Notes: generated by a model from the sequence alone, not told the origin. 64,000 bases of DNA from Fusarium oxysporum f. sp. lycopersici 4287 (GCF_000149955.1 NC_030986.1:2882084-2946083); one strand, 5' to 3'. Positions 1-12,634 are shown, counted from the stretch's first letter. A program made the numbers and translations.

Positions 1-1474
1 GAGGCCATCCATTTGTGAAGTGGTCAGTTACATCACTCCGAGCTATATCAGCAACTTGTTACCCAGGGACGCCCAGCCACTACGGGATTTTCCATCGTAA
101 TTTTATGATAGGAGATGAGAACTAGAGTTCCTTTTTCAAAATCTCTGATATTGGCTTCATCTGACTTTTGCAACTGGAAGAGATTGCGTTATTTTGTAGG
201 CTTCTATGGTGTTGGCCTACACTTTGCTTTTCTTCCCTGCAAGTGACTCTTTGCAACAAGTGGAAACAGAACGCTCCATTTATCCTGGACGAAAAGTTCA
301 AACATCGATAAATCCTGGCGAATGACGACTTGCGGTCTGCTTTCCTTCTGCTTCACTTGGTTCCATCACGTTGTTTCTTGAAGGTGAATTCAAGGGTAAT
401 CCAGGAACAGCAGAAAAAGCAATGACTCCAGGACGGAATTGAATAAATAAATAAAGGTTCAAATCTCGATTTGAATTACATATTATGCTTATAGTTGCTT
501 TCATATTAATAGTACATTATCTTGGTATTTATATTACGGTTTCCTAGGAGAAAAGACGGTTTATTTCTTCTCCATGCCACATACAAAGATTTTACAAGAC
601 TGATCTAAACCCTGGGAACACTATATAAGACAATATGAGATGTATGATCAAAAACATAAAAGCCTGTAAAAGCCTTGATTCTTTTGGTTCATTTTTATAT
701 CATTTTATCCATCTTATAGAAAATCTTTTACAATTTCACATAAGAATGGCCGTTTCTGCTGTCACCCAAAATATGCTTCAAAGCAACCAGAGCACGAGGT
801 AATCATGAAACATTTCGCTCGAGTTGCTGTTTTTAGACGTGGATGATACCCTGTAGCTCCGATCGATGCGGAGAAGGAGACCGAGCAAGCCCACATTTCC
901 CGGCGGTGTACCCCCCGGGGGCACCGAGGCCTTGTCCAAGATATCTTTGTGAGAACTGACAACGATCAGCGAGGGGAACTTGGCTTATCCCCACTGGCGA
1001 GTGTTATATCGACTTTGGTCTCCGCCCCGCCAAACTTACATGACTACTGATAAATGTCGCTTTGCTTGGTGGTGAGTGAGGAAAAGAACAATCCAGTTTG
1101 ATTAGTGTCAACCCAAACGTGATCATTTTAGTAAGCAGGCTGCAAAAAGTCTTTTTTAGATGTTTGTAATCTTTCATATTAGACCCAAAGCAAGAGGTGC
1201 TATTGTGTAGACTGAGCTTATTGGTGGTGGGAGGGAGGGCACTTTTGGCACTGTTGGCACTGCTTCGCACATCTGACATTTGCTTTAGACTATAACTATC
1301 AAACCACCAGGAGCGGATCATTTAACTAGGGATCTGTATCCTCCATATGCATAATCTTCACAGACGGAGAAAAGAGGAAGGTTCTCCAAGTCCGCGGTCT
1401 GCGTAGGGTGGTAAGTCTCTGAAGTATATGATAACCACCATCACTAACCTCACAAGAAGCCAAGGGATCGATAA
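1..1474. other. Intergenic, nothing recognised
   Basis: No reading frame here has convincing codon use, splice sites or a recognisable motif; the short ATG-to-stop stretches are scattered over both strands. The last 200 bases presumably carry the promoter of the plus-strand gene that starts at 1475. Confidence 0.5.
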
Positions 1475-2344
1475 ATGGCGGAAAACCCACCAGAGGTAGC
1501 CGGAAAGGCACGCACCGTAATGTTCGAGTCTATCAGTGGGCGAGGTCCTCAGGGCGAGCCTCATCTTCTCGGAATAGACAGTGAGCAGAAACCCTTCTAC
1601 TCAATGTCACGTTGCGTCCTCGCCGAAACTCTCATCAAAGATATCTCAAAGACGGTCCACCGTGTATTCTTCTACAACGATGTCGATGCCGCTGATTGGA
1701 ATGAACTTCCCCCGGTTAGAAGACCCATGTGGTCTTCTGGAATCCAGAACCTTTTCTTCCCTCACAACAGCACGGATGCGTACGCCTGGAACCATCACCA
1801 CGCCGTTATTGGCATGGGTATACCTCTGAGACACCAGCGCTCCTATACCGGAGTTGAAGTTCGAATGGGTTCTGGAGGACCCATCGGAGAGTGGCACCCC
1901 GAAGGTATCTACCATTGCAGAGGCATGGAACTTTACCCTGATCTCAAATCTTATCTTCGAGTTCCCTTTGGCAGCGCAACATGCATCAAACTTACCTTCG
2001 AAATCGATTACGGGGACGATAATGGCATGATGATGATGATTTCGGGCGTGGAGAATGTGGTCCCTGAACGACCTATCTCGCCGCTGGACTGGCATGATTC
2101 CGTCCGTGTTGATATCGCGCAGGAAGGGCATCCACACATAATCTCGCTCAACATGCGCTTCGTTGAGTCGCAGCATCCAGACCCTGATGTTCCTCACATG
2201 ACTCGTGTTGCGGTCTTCAGCATCAAAGAAATTGCCTTGCTGGATACTGATAATACCACGATTAATGGGAGAAGAGTGCACAACTATCACTATCACATCA
2301 AACTGAGGCACTATCAGGGTTGGGACTCAAAGGAAAAGAGTTGA
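1475..2344 (+). CDS. Hypothetical protein, 289 aa, single exon
   Basis: An uninterrupted frame runs from ATG at 1475 to TGA at 2342-2344. The protein is soluble in character, with no signal peptide or membrane segment. It is rich in His, Asp and Met, with a run of four Met near residues 187-190 and a His/Tyr-rich C-terminal stretch (HNYHYHIKL). I do not recognise the family. The mixed composition with regularly spaced aromatic residues suggests a folded, mainly beta protein, which is inference. The opposite strand is open for about 220 codons across the same bases, but the plus frame has the more natural composition, an ATG and a clean stop. The gene stands alone, more than 600 bases from its nearest neighbour. 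Confidence 0.6.
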   Translation: MAENPPEVAGKARTVMFESISGRGPQGEPHLLGIDSEQKPFYSMSRCVLAETLIKDISKTVHRVFFYNDVDAADWNELPPVRRPMWSSGIQNLFFPHNSTDAYAWNHHHAVIGMGIPLRHQRSYTGVEVRMGSGGPIGEWHPEGIYHCRGMELYPDLKSYLRVPFGSATCIKLTFEIDYGDDNGMMMMISGVENVVPERPISPLDWHDSVRVDIAQEGHPHIISLNMRFVESQHPDPDVPHMTRVAVFSIKEIALLDTDNTTINGRRVHNYHYHIKLRHYQGWDSKEKS

Positions 2345-3000
2345 AAGTATCAGACATCTATGATTAGAGTTGAATCACGGCTACTAGATATAACTGTGCC
2401 CTGTATGACAGAATCCTAGACGAAATAAAGAGTGACCCGTTGCACAACCTTGAGATTGCTTCCATTGACTGACAGCCACTGAGCGACATGAATCACGCAC
2501 ACGTTTAGTCCGGCCTTGTCACTCTTTATTACCGTGATATAACTTTTACCTCCCCCTCTTACAACGGATCTGGGCGCCTGTTCGTGCTCCTGCCCACCAA
2601 AGCTTGATGTCTCCTCGCGGCGTACAAGAGAACAAGCATCTCCATTCAGCACACTCCATGTTCAGCGAAACAATGCTATCAACCGACGGATCAAACAGTC
2701 AAAGACCCCGCTAGCATCGGTTGAATGTTGGTATATAATTAAACCCCCCCGCTCAGGTCAGACTCTAAGCCACACGCAAACACTATTAAGAAGCTCTGTT
2801 GGAACACTCCCGACGGTAACGTAACCTGTACGACAGGATAGCTTCTCGTGATCAATTGTTTTAGTATCTGCTCTGCAACTACCGAGCACATTGCACAAGA
2901 AGCAAGAACCAAAGCATAACGATCATAAAAAGACCAAGGTAGGTTTTTCCAAGCCCCGATCGAGAGAACTAACAGAGAGAGATAGGTCCGAGGAGCGAAT
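2345..3000. other. Intergenic, nothing recognised
   Basis: This 656-base spacer between two plus-strand genes carries a C run (about 2743-2750) and AT-rich segments, but no coding signal or RNA gene that I can support. The last 100 bases are probably the 5' leader of the gene at 3001. Confidence 0.5.
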
Positions 3001-3918
3001 ATGTCTCATCGACGCGCTGTGAGTGCGTCGCATGCCCAAACCGTACAATCTGGATACCGTAAGGTCGATTATGGCCATGTTGAGCCTCGCAGATATGCAT
3101 CGTCCACAAGCGGAATCACTTATGCGCATTGCTCAGGGGACTTTTCTGCAGCAGATGAAGGAGATTTCACAGACGAAGAGTCCTACTGCATAGAAGGACC
3201 AAGTCCCCACGGAACATATTATACCACGGCAAATCCTCGAATCAACGCCTCGCGTCCTAGGCCTATTCCTCAAAGCCAAAGCAGTACTCACCCTCAGGCT
3301 ACTGGGTACCGCACAAGGGGCTACCGCTCTGGAAACGACCAACCTAGAAGCATCCCTTGCTCTGAATATGGGTTACCCAGAGGTTCTTATTCTGGAAACT
3401 TCAGCCAACCAGGTCGATATGCCACAAGCTATCAGAATCGTAGGGCATATTCTGCCTCCCATGGAGGTCGCAATCTTCGACAAACCTACCCCTCAGACCA
3501 CTACGATGAAGCAGGGAACTATGTTGGTCCTCCTGCAGTCGACTCTTACTCTAACGACCTGGTTTCGTTCCCGCGGCTTCCCGAGTCGGATCACTCTTCA
3601 CCGGAGCTCGATCATGGAAACCAGGGAGGTTCGCGGCCAAACTCTACTTCAGAAACACCTAATAAACGATCTTTCTCGGAACAGCTGGTCGACGGCGTAC
3701 GTGGGCTTTTGGCTACGGAATCAAAAGAGGACGAGGTTCCTCCACAGCCGCCTCGTACAGGTGTCTATCTCTTTTGTCGTCATTATCTAATCGAGGAGTG
3801 TGCTTGCATCACCCCTCTTGAAGATGGTGGGCCGGGTGATTACTGCCAGAGGTGCTGGGAGGGGCGTTGTGATGGACCGCGGCCGCCTGGGTCGGTGGTG
3901 AGAAGGTCATTATGGTAA
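3001..3918 (+). CDS. Hypothetical low-complexity protein with Cys-rich C-terminus, 305 aa
   Basis: This is a single exon from ATG 3001 to TAA 3918. Residues 1 to about 245 are low complexity and probably disordered, rich in Ser, Tyr, Arg, Pro and Gly. The last 50 residues differ: they hold a cysteine-rich patch with Cys in YLFCRHYLIEECACI and again in YCQRCWEGRCDG. That pattern could bind a metal or form a small folded motif. No signal peptide is visible, so a secreted disulfide-rich role is less likely. The family is not recognised. Fungal proteins with a long disordered arm and a short conserved Cys-rich end are common and mostly uncharacterised. Confidence 0.6.
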   Translation: MSHRRAVSASHAQTVQSGYRKVDYGHVEPRRYASSTSGITYAHCSGDFSAADEGDFTDEESYCIEGPSPHGTYYTTANPRINASRPRPIPQSQSSTHPQATGYRTRGYRSGNDQPRSIPCSEYGLPRGSYSGNFSQPGRYATSYQNRRAYSASHGGRNLRQTYPSDHYDEAGNYVGPPAVDSYSNDLVSFPRLPESDHSSPELDHGNQGGSRPNSTSETPNKRSFSEQLVDGVRGLLATESKEDEVPPQPPRTGVYLFCRHYLIEECACITPLEDGGPGDYCQRCWEGRCDGPRPPGSVVRRSLW

Positions 3919-4372
3919 GAAGCAGAGTATCAGGATAAGCCAGGAGTTAAGTATGGGTAGCTTCGGCCACGGTTGAAATGGCGCCGCAGCAGAAGTTTGG
4001 AGTCTGCAAATGGTTAATTACTAAATAATAGTCATTTGGTCTGTGCTATTAGCTATTAGTATTACAGAAGGAAAAAATATTTGCATGTCCTACCAGAACA
4101 CGTTTTAAAGGAACATGATGTGAATTGTATACATTGTCAAGTGACAGTGGTCTATTTGTCCGTTGTAGTTGGTCTCTCGAACCATCAAAGAATTTGTGCC
4201 TGTATGATTGACAACCAGAACCACGGACATGTGGCTCCAAGAAATAAAAAGAATCGAAAACAAATAAGCCCAACTCCATCCGCTATGCATATCTTCTCAA
4301 CGCCTTGCCTATACATCAGAGATACAATCTCTCGAACCCACAGGCAAAAACGTTATCACTAGCATTAACTCT
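3919..4372. other. Intergenic between convergent genes
   Basis: About 450 bases separate the 3' end of the plus-strand gene at 3001-3918 from the 3' end of the minus-strand gene at 4373-7154. It is AT-rich and carries no coding signal; it presumably holds the two 3' UTRs and polyadenylation sites. Confidence 0.5.
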
Positions 4373-7154
4373 TTATGATGTGACGCGTCTGACCCAGAGA
4401 GATGAGGGTTCAAAAGCCGCCTCTCTTTCAAGACGTTTATTCGCTCGGTAGAGCTTCAAGCCCAAGTCGTGCTCCTCTCTTTGAATCTCCGCCAGCTCCT
4501 CCTTGAGCCCTTCCACTTTCTTCTTCTCAATCTCACGCTTGCGAATAACGTCTGTGTTAGACAGAAGCCTGTCGGTAGGCATCAACTCTGTCATCTGCTT
4601 AATACTCTTGTTGATGTTATTGCGACGGTGCGCCAGACTGTCAAGTCTAGCCGTGAGATATGCCACACGATCGTTTGCCGACTGCATCTCTGGCGGCGCC
4701 GGGGGAAGTGCCTTATCTGTGGAAATGATAGATGCCGGGCGATCATTAGATGGCGAAGCTGATTTCATCGATATGATGATTGGTACATTCGAGGCTCTCC
4801 TGAAGTTATCTCCGCCTGGAACTGGTCTCCTACGATCCATTACTGACGGTTGCTGCTTCGGTGTGTCCGGCGGAGAAGCTTGACCTTCATTGTCAGATAA
4901 ACGAGGTGTTTCAGCAGCAGCAGCAGTGTTGCATGTCGTGACACTGAAGCGAGAAGTAGGCTGTACCCAAGGGTCTTCTGGTGTCGACTGACTTCCTGGC
5001 TCTATGGAGTTAATGACCGGTTTGTTGCCAAGGAGTGTATCTTCGGTCATTGCGGAATAAACGGAACTTGACCACGACGTATGTGGGTTATGACTCGATG
5101 GCGATGGTTTCCTTTTGACTGCCTTGAGTTGGTCAGGGACCATGTTAGGATTGAGCATGGGTGCAGCGGCAGCATGCGTGATCGTGGGCTGAGAGGGAGG
5201 AGAGCCAGTATTAGGCGGACTGGGATATGAGTGAGAAATGAGTTCGGGAGATGGTGTTTTATTAGCCTCATTCAGGTTCTGGGTGGACCGTGAAGGCAGG
5301 AGTCGTCGAGATGTTCCAGCATTGCCGCTAGGTGTTTCAGGAGACGGGCCACGACCAAGCCCAACACGCTTGCTGACCCTACGCTGCAAGCTCAATGGTG
5401 CAACAGTTAAATCGTCCCGAACTGGATCGACCATAGGCGCACGGCCACTTGCCCCATTCCATGGTGGCCTGGTGTTAACAGGCTCTGGCTTTGCTCTAGC
5501 AAACTTGCGAATTCGCTGTCCTAGTGAAGGAGAAGGATTACCGGAAGTGGTACGCTGCGGTCCAGTGACGACTGTTGTGAGTCCAAATGTTTGCTGGGGC
5601 ATGTCGGATGAGCCAGCCGGTGGCTCCATAGTTTCCCATGGAGTGGTGATATCTGCAAGTTGATCGGTTGACCTAGTCGTGCGAAGTGGTGAAGGTTGAC
5701 CAGGGCTTGTAGGCTTATCGCGACGCATAGTTGGTATTTGGCTACGAAGCTGTGTTTGTGATTGTCTGGGGGTGAGGCGGCGTTCCCCTAGAAGATCCAG
5801 CTGAGATAAATTTGGGCTGTCATCGATTGGTGAAACATCTTGAGAGTTTGGTCTGCAAGCAAAGCATCGTATTAGTGATTGTACATTGATTCGGAAGGAT
5901 CGCATTTTGAGGACAGCACGCAGAGTGCCAACAAATTCCAAAAAGAATCAATAAGTCACGACAAGAATGCCCAAGAAACCTGCAACAAAAAGGATTCAGA
6001 ACCAAGGTTACTCACTCGTAACGTGCAGCATCAAACTCGGGGGAGCTTGGAGGGGAGATTTCGATAGAACGCCCGTACATGTCTTTGGCAGGCGCCTTGG
6101 AGCGAGATAATCGATGGTGTAAGTGACGAGAGTGGCGCTTGCTCGAGTCGAATTCGTCGTCGGGATAAACGGACGAGGCAGGTCTCCAAGGAGAGTCGTC
6201 CTCGCCTTTTCGAGGGTTTCGGGGAGGAGCGTTCGCTCGGATGTCGTCTGAGCCGAGAGCAGGGGAGCTGAGAGAAGATAATGTGTTAGTCAGGAACAGA
6301 TATACGGTCGTTATTGCCAAGTCGTATCAGGCGCATGAGAAGCATTAAAGGTGCCCTCAGGGAAGGAGCAAGAAAATTTGAGACCTCAATCCTGAGTGAC
6401 CAAAAGATTAGGTAGATTTAGTAAAGAAGACAGTAGGTCGTTAGAGTAATCATTTTTGTGACTGTAGAATAAAAAGTCCCAAGTTTTGCACATGTCTGCA
6501 GGCTTGTCGATCTTTGAGCGTACGTACTATATGACGACGAACGACTCCAGCAATTGCCGATGCCCAACTGGCTAGAAGAGACGGATGAGCCTTCATCGCT
6601 TTGTTGTACCCTGCACGTGCTTGAAATGAGGCGTGCGCATGTAGGGAACCCTGCTGCGCCAGCTCGTCTCATGTTCATCATGCGTTCTAACCAAGCTCTT
6701 GATGGGCCCTTTGTCATGATGGGCTGTGTTGGGTTGCATCCTTTCGGCGCAGCAGTTCCGAATCGTTTTTGGTGTAGTGTATGGAATAGAAGTATAGAAC
6801 GAAAGAAAGTAGCACTTACAGACGAGGTGGGCCTGCGCTGTATGGTTGTCGAACTGTCTTACCACGTCGAATTTCGTATCTGAAAGGGCCGTTTTGAATT
6901 CCGAGACCGTTGAGACGGTTTTCGAAGTCGTCCTGGAGATATGTTTGGTTGTCGTAGTTGCTGTCGCGTGACTTGTTCGAATTTCTACCGTTGCTGCTAT
7001 TGACGCTCGTGGTGGACCTATTCTGTGGCAGTGCCTGTGATGAACTTGAACTCTGGGTCTGGCGGAGAAAGGGTCGGTTCTTAAGCTCTCGAGGTGGTTG
7101 CTGATGAATGCTGGGGCCAGTGCCAGTTTTGAAGCTGTCCCACATGGCAGGCAT
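4373..7154 (-). CDS. Conserved-looking coiled-coil protein, 688 aa, three exons
   Basis: Exons read from the minus strand are 7154-6820, 6267-6016 and 5852-4373. Introns open with GTAAGT and GTGAGT and close with CTCAG and TGCAG. Phases match and the sum is 2067 nt, exactly 689 codons. The N-terminal part includes a segment (NRLNGLGIQNGPFRYEIRRG) that looks like a short conserved motif. The middle is long, Ser/Pro/Arg-rich and probably disordered. The last 110 residues form a charged heptad-like helix (for example KKKVEGLKEELAEIQREEHD), a likely coiled coil. No membrane segment is visible and the family is not recognised. A cytoskeletal or scaffold role would fit the layout but is guesswork. 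The first intron is 552 nt, unusually long here, so an additional or alternative exon inside it cannot be excluded. Confidence 0.75.
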
Positions 7155-9177
7155 CTCTATTGTCAGCTGCCAGTCAGTGACAGTGACTGTTGGAAGATTG
7201 TAGGGATCGCTGGGCTGAAAGTGCCTCGTGCTGCCGCTACTGTATTCAGGTTGTTATTTTTGGGCGTGAATCCTTCAGCTTCACCTCGATACGGCGATGT
7301 AAGTGACTGTGCAGTGCTGACGGCAGCAATAGCTCAAACGTCGGCGGGACCTGAGTGTGGCGGAGGCCTTCTAGAAGCTAGGACTGGAACGAGTTTGCTC
7401 AAAACTGTAACAATGGATGACCCAAGTCTCGAAGGTTTCGGAGTAGACGAGCATAAGGGAAAAAGCAATTGAATCGCCGTCGTATACTGTAGGCACGAGT
7501 CCAGCTCCAAGCCTGGATTCAAGTGTAATGAATGTGGATTAGAGTGAAGAAGAACGAAAAAAAAGAAAAAGAGCAAGAGACAGACAAACACACAAACAAG
7601 AGAGAGAAGACTCGAGCACAGCAGGGAAATGATTCCTTGTTGACGGCATGGAACCTGGGGGTTCTTCAATCAAAACCTTTTCAAAATTAGGTGCAACGGT
7701 CGTTGGCTGTTGGCTAGTCAGTCCCCTGGAGCCCACTGGAGCCGTGGTGTATTAATTTAAGGCCTGGTGCTTGCAACCAGCGCCAACCGATTACCTTGTT
7801 CCCCGGCTCTCGAGGCTGTTGGCGCCTCTTGTTTAAATGAGGCAGGGATACGACAATACGACGGCATAGGACGATGGGTATCTACCGTAAAATTGTGGCT
7901 CTTGATAGCCAACCGACCGAGAGTAGCGCCAGTGCTTTGGTGGAGTGTTTAGCCCGTGGGTCTTGTTTTGATATCATGATGTATGGACGGACAGCAATTG
8001 TGTTGGATATACAGGCGCCAAAGTATAGTGTTCCCAAGCGCCGTCGCCGTGTTGTGGCATCTAAAGACTGGAGATGCAGTTTGACTGGCTTGAACGAGCC
8101 GCCATTAGTCGCTCTGGCGCTAGGTTCCGTCGAGACGTACCAGAGAAAAGCGGTGGCATATCCTCCAGTAATTGCTAACGAGAACTGTTGTCAAGAAGCT
8201 TACTTTAACTCAAAACTGCAGTAAAAAGGAGAGAGTTCGGATGAACAGTGACTCTTCACCTGCTAGAACCAGGAGTGATCATCCCCGTCATCACAAGCTT
8301 TCACAAGCCGAGCAACACCAGAAGGTAAAGATTGACACTCTAGAAAAAGTATCTTTGATCGATCGTCCGGACCATGAAAGAGATCTTTCCATTTTTGGGC
8401 CTGTGCCTGTCAATTCCGCAGGGGGCCTAAGCGGACTTGTTTCAGATTGCTCAGGGGCTATGATTTGAAACTTGGGGCATCATCTTCCGTGAACTCAAAG
8501 CTGACGACCAAGTGGAACCACCGACAGGAAAAAGAAACAACAACTCATTTACATGAATGCGAACCTTTCCTAGCCCTTTCCCGCTCAGTCCACACAGAGC
8601 TAGACGTTGGCGGATCATCACCCTAAAACACCAAACCTTGCGACAGCTGTTGAAGCTAAGCTCTCTCTGTATTTCTCCGTCGGGGATATCATCTACTTTT
8701 CTTGCTGAGCCTTACGAAGGACCCTGATCCCAGCTACCTATTTCACAGTATCCCCTGTTGTCTTTTGCCGGAAGACCCGTTTGTTACCGCTGTTGCCGTT
8801 CACTTCTTATGGCATGGCATGTCAGGAGATTTCGAGCTGTCACTGTTCTTGATGGTCCCTGGACCATTGAAGACCGACAGATAACGAGCAGCTTTACTCA
8901 AACGACTTAATCGCCTTCTTATCGGATATCAGTTGCCCGATCGCCAACTTAAGCGACACCGTCCCCAAGATCCAAGCAGCAATCCATGATCTTATTAAAG
9001 AGAGCAAGAGGCAATATGCCGAACATGGTAAGGACTGTCGAGGATCTGTCTCTGTTCGATCAGATATAGCCCAAGCAAGGCCTTGGAATTGACAAACCAT
9101 CACTCATCATCAGCCACTAATACAAAACCGACTTCAATCATCAAACACGACAAAGCGAACTGCAGAGTCATCCCAAG
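7155..9177. other. 2 kb intergenic region
   Basis: The first 450 bases are probably promoter and 5' UTR of the minus-strand gene ending at 4373; they contain an A-rich/GA-rich tract near 7550-7610. The rest holds only short unrelated frames on both strands. One plus-strand stretch of about 75 codons (8241-8468) is hydrophilic and protein-like, but it has no partner exons I could find. Confidence 0.5.
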
Positions 9178-10354
9178 TCACTGCCATCCGTTCAAAACTG
9201 TATCATCCTGTTGAATCCCTGTCGCCTTCAGACCATAGCTCCACAAGGCTCCCCGCTTGGCGCTATCTCTTGCTTCCCTCCCGGTCTCAAGTTCGTCTGT
9301 ACCATTCAGATACAGCAGCTCACCCGTCGGAGCCTCAGTTTCAAAGGCGAGCCGAACTGCATCTTCAGCACTCTTCCACAGTGGACGGAACTCTCCATTT
9401 GGTTTGAACCTGGCCTGAAGAGATATGACTGGGGCTAGGATCTTGAGGAAGTGAGACATGACAAAACTGCCCCGTCGATGTAGGTCTGAGCCCATGGCAC
9501 CGGGATCAAGACCAACCACAGTGATATTGGATAGTTGTGGATCCTGGGCGAGACGGCTAGCGAGTTCATGCCTGCAGTCGTCAGATGCTAACTCAGTCAA
9601 AAGGCTTGGTGGACTTACATGAGCATCACCGCACATAGCTTGCTTGCCCCATATCGTCGATATCCCGTTAGCCATCCTCCGCCAGAATCTGGTCTGCTCC
9701 ATCTTCCCTTGGCGAGCTCCTCTGGGCCGGGGAAGAGACTATCGTACCCCATGTAACACTTGATATTTGTGTTGTTTCGCTCATCGTTGATACTACGGAC
9801 ATTATCAGCGAATATTATTTTGCTTGTATGCCACGGCTTACTCATGAGACCAGCTTCCTATCAGAAGGATCCTACCATTCTCTTTATCCATGCTCTGAAG
9901 CAGGAGAAGAGTCAGTAGTTGATTGGCCAAGAAATTAACTTGCCAAGTCATCTCGTATCCATCATCTGACATGTTCTGTTTTTGATGAGTATAAGGCATC
10001 TTTGACCGTTAGGGCCGAACTCACAATCTCTTCATGGTCTTGATATCCAGCGTTGAGGATGAGTGCTCTGATGGGAGGCAAGTCTCCAGCAGCAACCCTA
10101 CGGTTGATCCCGGTTGCCATCGTTCTGACACTCGCCAATGAGCTGAGGTCTAAGTCAACGACATCATGCCTATGAGCTTCTGGAGCTGACTTCAAAACCT
10201 GTTGAAGTCGAGTTGCCACTGCTGCTCTTCTGACAGTATAGACACCGGTGTAGTTGCTGGCCAGTTCTGGTTTGCCCAGGATATTGGTCACAATGGCTGA
10301 CCCAAGCCCTCCATTGGTCCCAGTGATCAGAATAGTACCTTGAGAAGGCGACAT
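9178..10354 (-). CDS. Short-chain dehydrogenase/reductase, 343 aa, four exons
   Basis: Exons on the minus strand are 10354-10025, 9975-9842, 9792-9619 and 9571-9178. All phases agree and the total is 1032 nt. ATG at 10354 is the first in-frame ATG; the two codons before it are non-ATG. Classical SDR landmarks are in order: the nucleotide-binding TGTNGGLG at residues 11-18, NAG at 101-103, a TWQVNFLA stretch that fits the usual Asn helix, and the catalytic YGASK with Tyr202 and Lys206. The enzyme should be a cytosolic NAD(P)-dependent oxidoreductase; its substrate cannot be told from sequence. The layout resembles the retinol-dehydrogenase/protochlorophyllide-reductase-like SDRs common in fungi. 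The second intron ends in an AACAG and the third is about 50 nt, both normal for this genome. It heads a run of minus-strand genes but shows no sign of co-regulation with them. Confidence 0.88.
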
Positions 10355-10961
10355 CTTCAAAAAGGTTCTGAATGCGAATGTAAAACAAATACAGATTTTG
10401 ATTTATCTGTCTTTGTTGCGCGGACTTGTTGCCCTTATACAACTGATCCTCGGAGTTAGCCCTCGTACTCCTAGAGTATGTGTGACCCCATTTTTATTAG
10501 TGAATACTGACATTTTAGGTGCTCTCTTCACCAAAGATTGAGACTAGTCTTAACACGCCTGGCTGATATAAGCCAGCTTGTAGCAGTTGGTTACTAGAGG
10601 AACTTCAACTAAGTCCGCCTGGTTATGTCATATGTTATTAGATGCCCTTGACCGCTAGCTACCACATATCTTTCGACATTGGTACGGTAATCGTAGACTA
10701 CAGCCGTCGTAATTGGGTTTGAGATGGCATATCTTAGAAAACTGATAATGGATCATACATATTGCTTGGTATCCCCACCGGACATGTATGACTGTCTTTT
10801 GAATCTGTACTGGCCGCACGTTCAGTTGAGCCTTCGAGATATAATATTTAACATCAAGGGATTGATTGTTATGTAATTGTTCTCTCATTACTAATATGTA
10901 CATTGGAAAACTATGATTGACCAGGTGCCTTGAGCATCTCGTTGTGCTGAACTTGGTCTGT
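10355..10961. other. Intergenic, nothing recognised
   Basis: About 600 AT-rich bases lie between the SDR start and the 3' end of the PL4 lyase, both on the minus strand. They should carry the SDR promoter and the lyase 3' UTR. No coding signal is seen. Confidence 0.5.
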
Positions 10962-12634
10962 TTAGTGAAACAACTCGACGGCGTCAAAGATGAAGTTGGG
11001 GCTCAGGAAGTCAGCACCAGAGCTACCAGAGATGACCTCGATAGTAATGGTATTGGTGCCAGCCTTGAGGGTGCCTGCAGGAATAACAGCATCGTATACC
11101 TCACCGAATCCACGGTAAGCTCCCCGCGTAACACCCCGAGAGTCGATCTTGACGGGAGCATCGAAGGCCTTCTTGAAGCTACCGATGGTGACCTGAGGGC
11201 GACCACTTGCAAATGCAAGAGTGGTACCGATACGGAGAGTGGCCTCGGTAGAGATGGCAGAGGGGAGGTTAAACTTGATAGTAACTGGGTTGTTGACAGC
11301 CTTGAAGATAGCCATGGGAAAGTCACCAACAGAGCTGGAGCCTACAGTGTAGGTGAGAGGACCCCAGCTGGCCATGCGCTTGTCACTAGGATGCATGCGT
11401 AGCTGGTTGGCAGCGTTGCGGAAACCCTTGGGTTGGCCATCCCAATCGCCAATACGAAAGACAGAGGTGTGCTCTCCTGTGGTAATGTCGGAGTTGGCGG
11501 CGATAGAAGAAGAAGCAGTACTGCCAGCAGAGACGCTCACGCTCTTAGAGGCAACCTTGAGCTCACCCTGGTAGAGAACTTGAGTGTAAGTTCCCGGTAC
11601 CATGAATGGAGAGGTGAAAGCGCCGTTGGAAGAGGTGTAAGCCCAGTACTGGAAGTCTTTGTTGAACCAATGCACAACACCCTGGAAGCCAGACTGAACA
11701 CCAGTGGCGGTGCCACTCACTCGGCCGCGGGAGGAGTCGGCGGTATAGTTAGGAATAGAAAGATCCTTGAAGAAGGACATGTCAATATCCTGAGCCTTTG
11801 GAACACCAGATCGTGAGAAGGACAAAGCGTAAGGGCCGTGGAAGCCCTGGCGGAACTCCTCAGTCTTGGCATGACCGGAGTTCATATAGAAGGTAAGGGC
11901 ACTGAAGTCACCGTTGTTGTTGCTGTTAATGTCACGGAAGAAGGGACCGCCTGAGCTTTTCTCGTAGGAGCGCGAGGCGTGAGTGACCATGCACGCGTGC
12001 ACATCCTTGGCGCTACTCTGGAAGCACCAGACATCGTTGTCGATGAAGCGCTGGGACGAGTAGAACTTGGAACGAGTCTCGCCGTTGACATTGAAGACAT
12101 CAGAGCCCTCAACCGCAGAACCGCCTGAGGTATTGGAGGCCTCGCCAAAAGGTATCTCGTTGGGCAGTTGAGAGCGATCGAGGCGAGTAATGTAGCGAAG
12201 CTCGCCAATAGCAGGTTGTGACTTTGTGTCAGTGGCCATGTAGACCACGCTCTGGCCATTCTGGACGACATAGTAGTGAGTTAGATCAAAGTCTCCGGAC
12301 TTAGTGGTACATGTGATCTTAATATATTTGTCTACGCCCGAGTCAGCATGTTACAGCGTTTGACACACGCTCTATACTCACTGTTGAGAACAGTGGACTG
12401 GACAGTGGACGATCCCAGACCAGACGCAATGTGAGAAGTCTGAGACTTATACTGGTACTCAGCTCCGCGGTACTTGATCGAATTAATGGAGCAGTCACTC
12501 TTGCTGACGGTGACGGAGAAACCGTTGGAGTTGCCAGAGTCAACAACGAGATTGTTACCACTGGTGGTGACGCCAAAGGCTGCCAGAGCCGGGGCAGCAC
12601 TCGCAAGAGCACCGAGATACTTGAAGCTGACCAT
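10962..12634 (-). CDS. Secreted rhamnogalacturonan lyase, polysaccharide lyase family 4, 540 aa
   Basis: Two exons, 12634-12382 and 12331-10962, are joined by a 50-nt intron (GTGAGT...CGTAG, phase 1); together they give 541 codons, close to the usual length of fungal PL4 enzymes (about 530). A signal peptide of about 18 residues starts [20 protein letters not shown]. The mature protein begins with the beta-sandwich catalytic domain, which includes the strand after the intron (KYIKITC) and the family-typical SGGPFFRDI segment. A short fibronectin-III-like middle domain (GRVSGTATG...) follows, then a carbohydrate-binding-like C-terminal domain ([16 protein letters not shown] through [13 protein letters not shown]). 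PL4 enzymes cut the rhamnose-galacturonic acid backbone of pectin by beta-elimination outside the cell. I did not assign the catalytic Lys and His by number. The family call is strong; the exact orthologue (RglA type) is likely but not proven. Confidence 0.9.

Noticed and set aside
440..480. Sequence resembling a tRNA T-arm (GGTTCAAATC)
   Set aside because: No acceptor stem, D-arm or anticodon arm can be built around it, and the surroundings are AT-rich.
1646..2311. A 221-codon open frame on the minus strand opposite the gene at 1475-2344
   Set aside because: It lies wholly inside the plus-strand gene, its composition (His/Arg/Val mix) is that of a shadow frame, and the plus frame has the better ATG, stop and composition.
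8241..8468. Hydrophilic plus-strand frame of about 75 codons
   Set aside because: It has no recognisable motif, no splice partners and no conserved-looking segment; support is too weak to call a gene.
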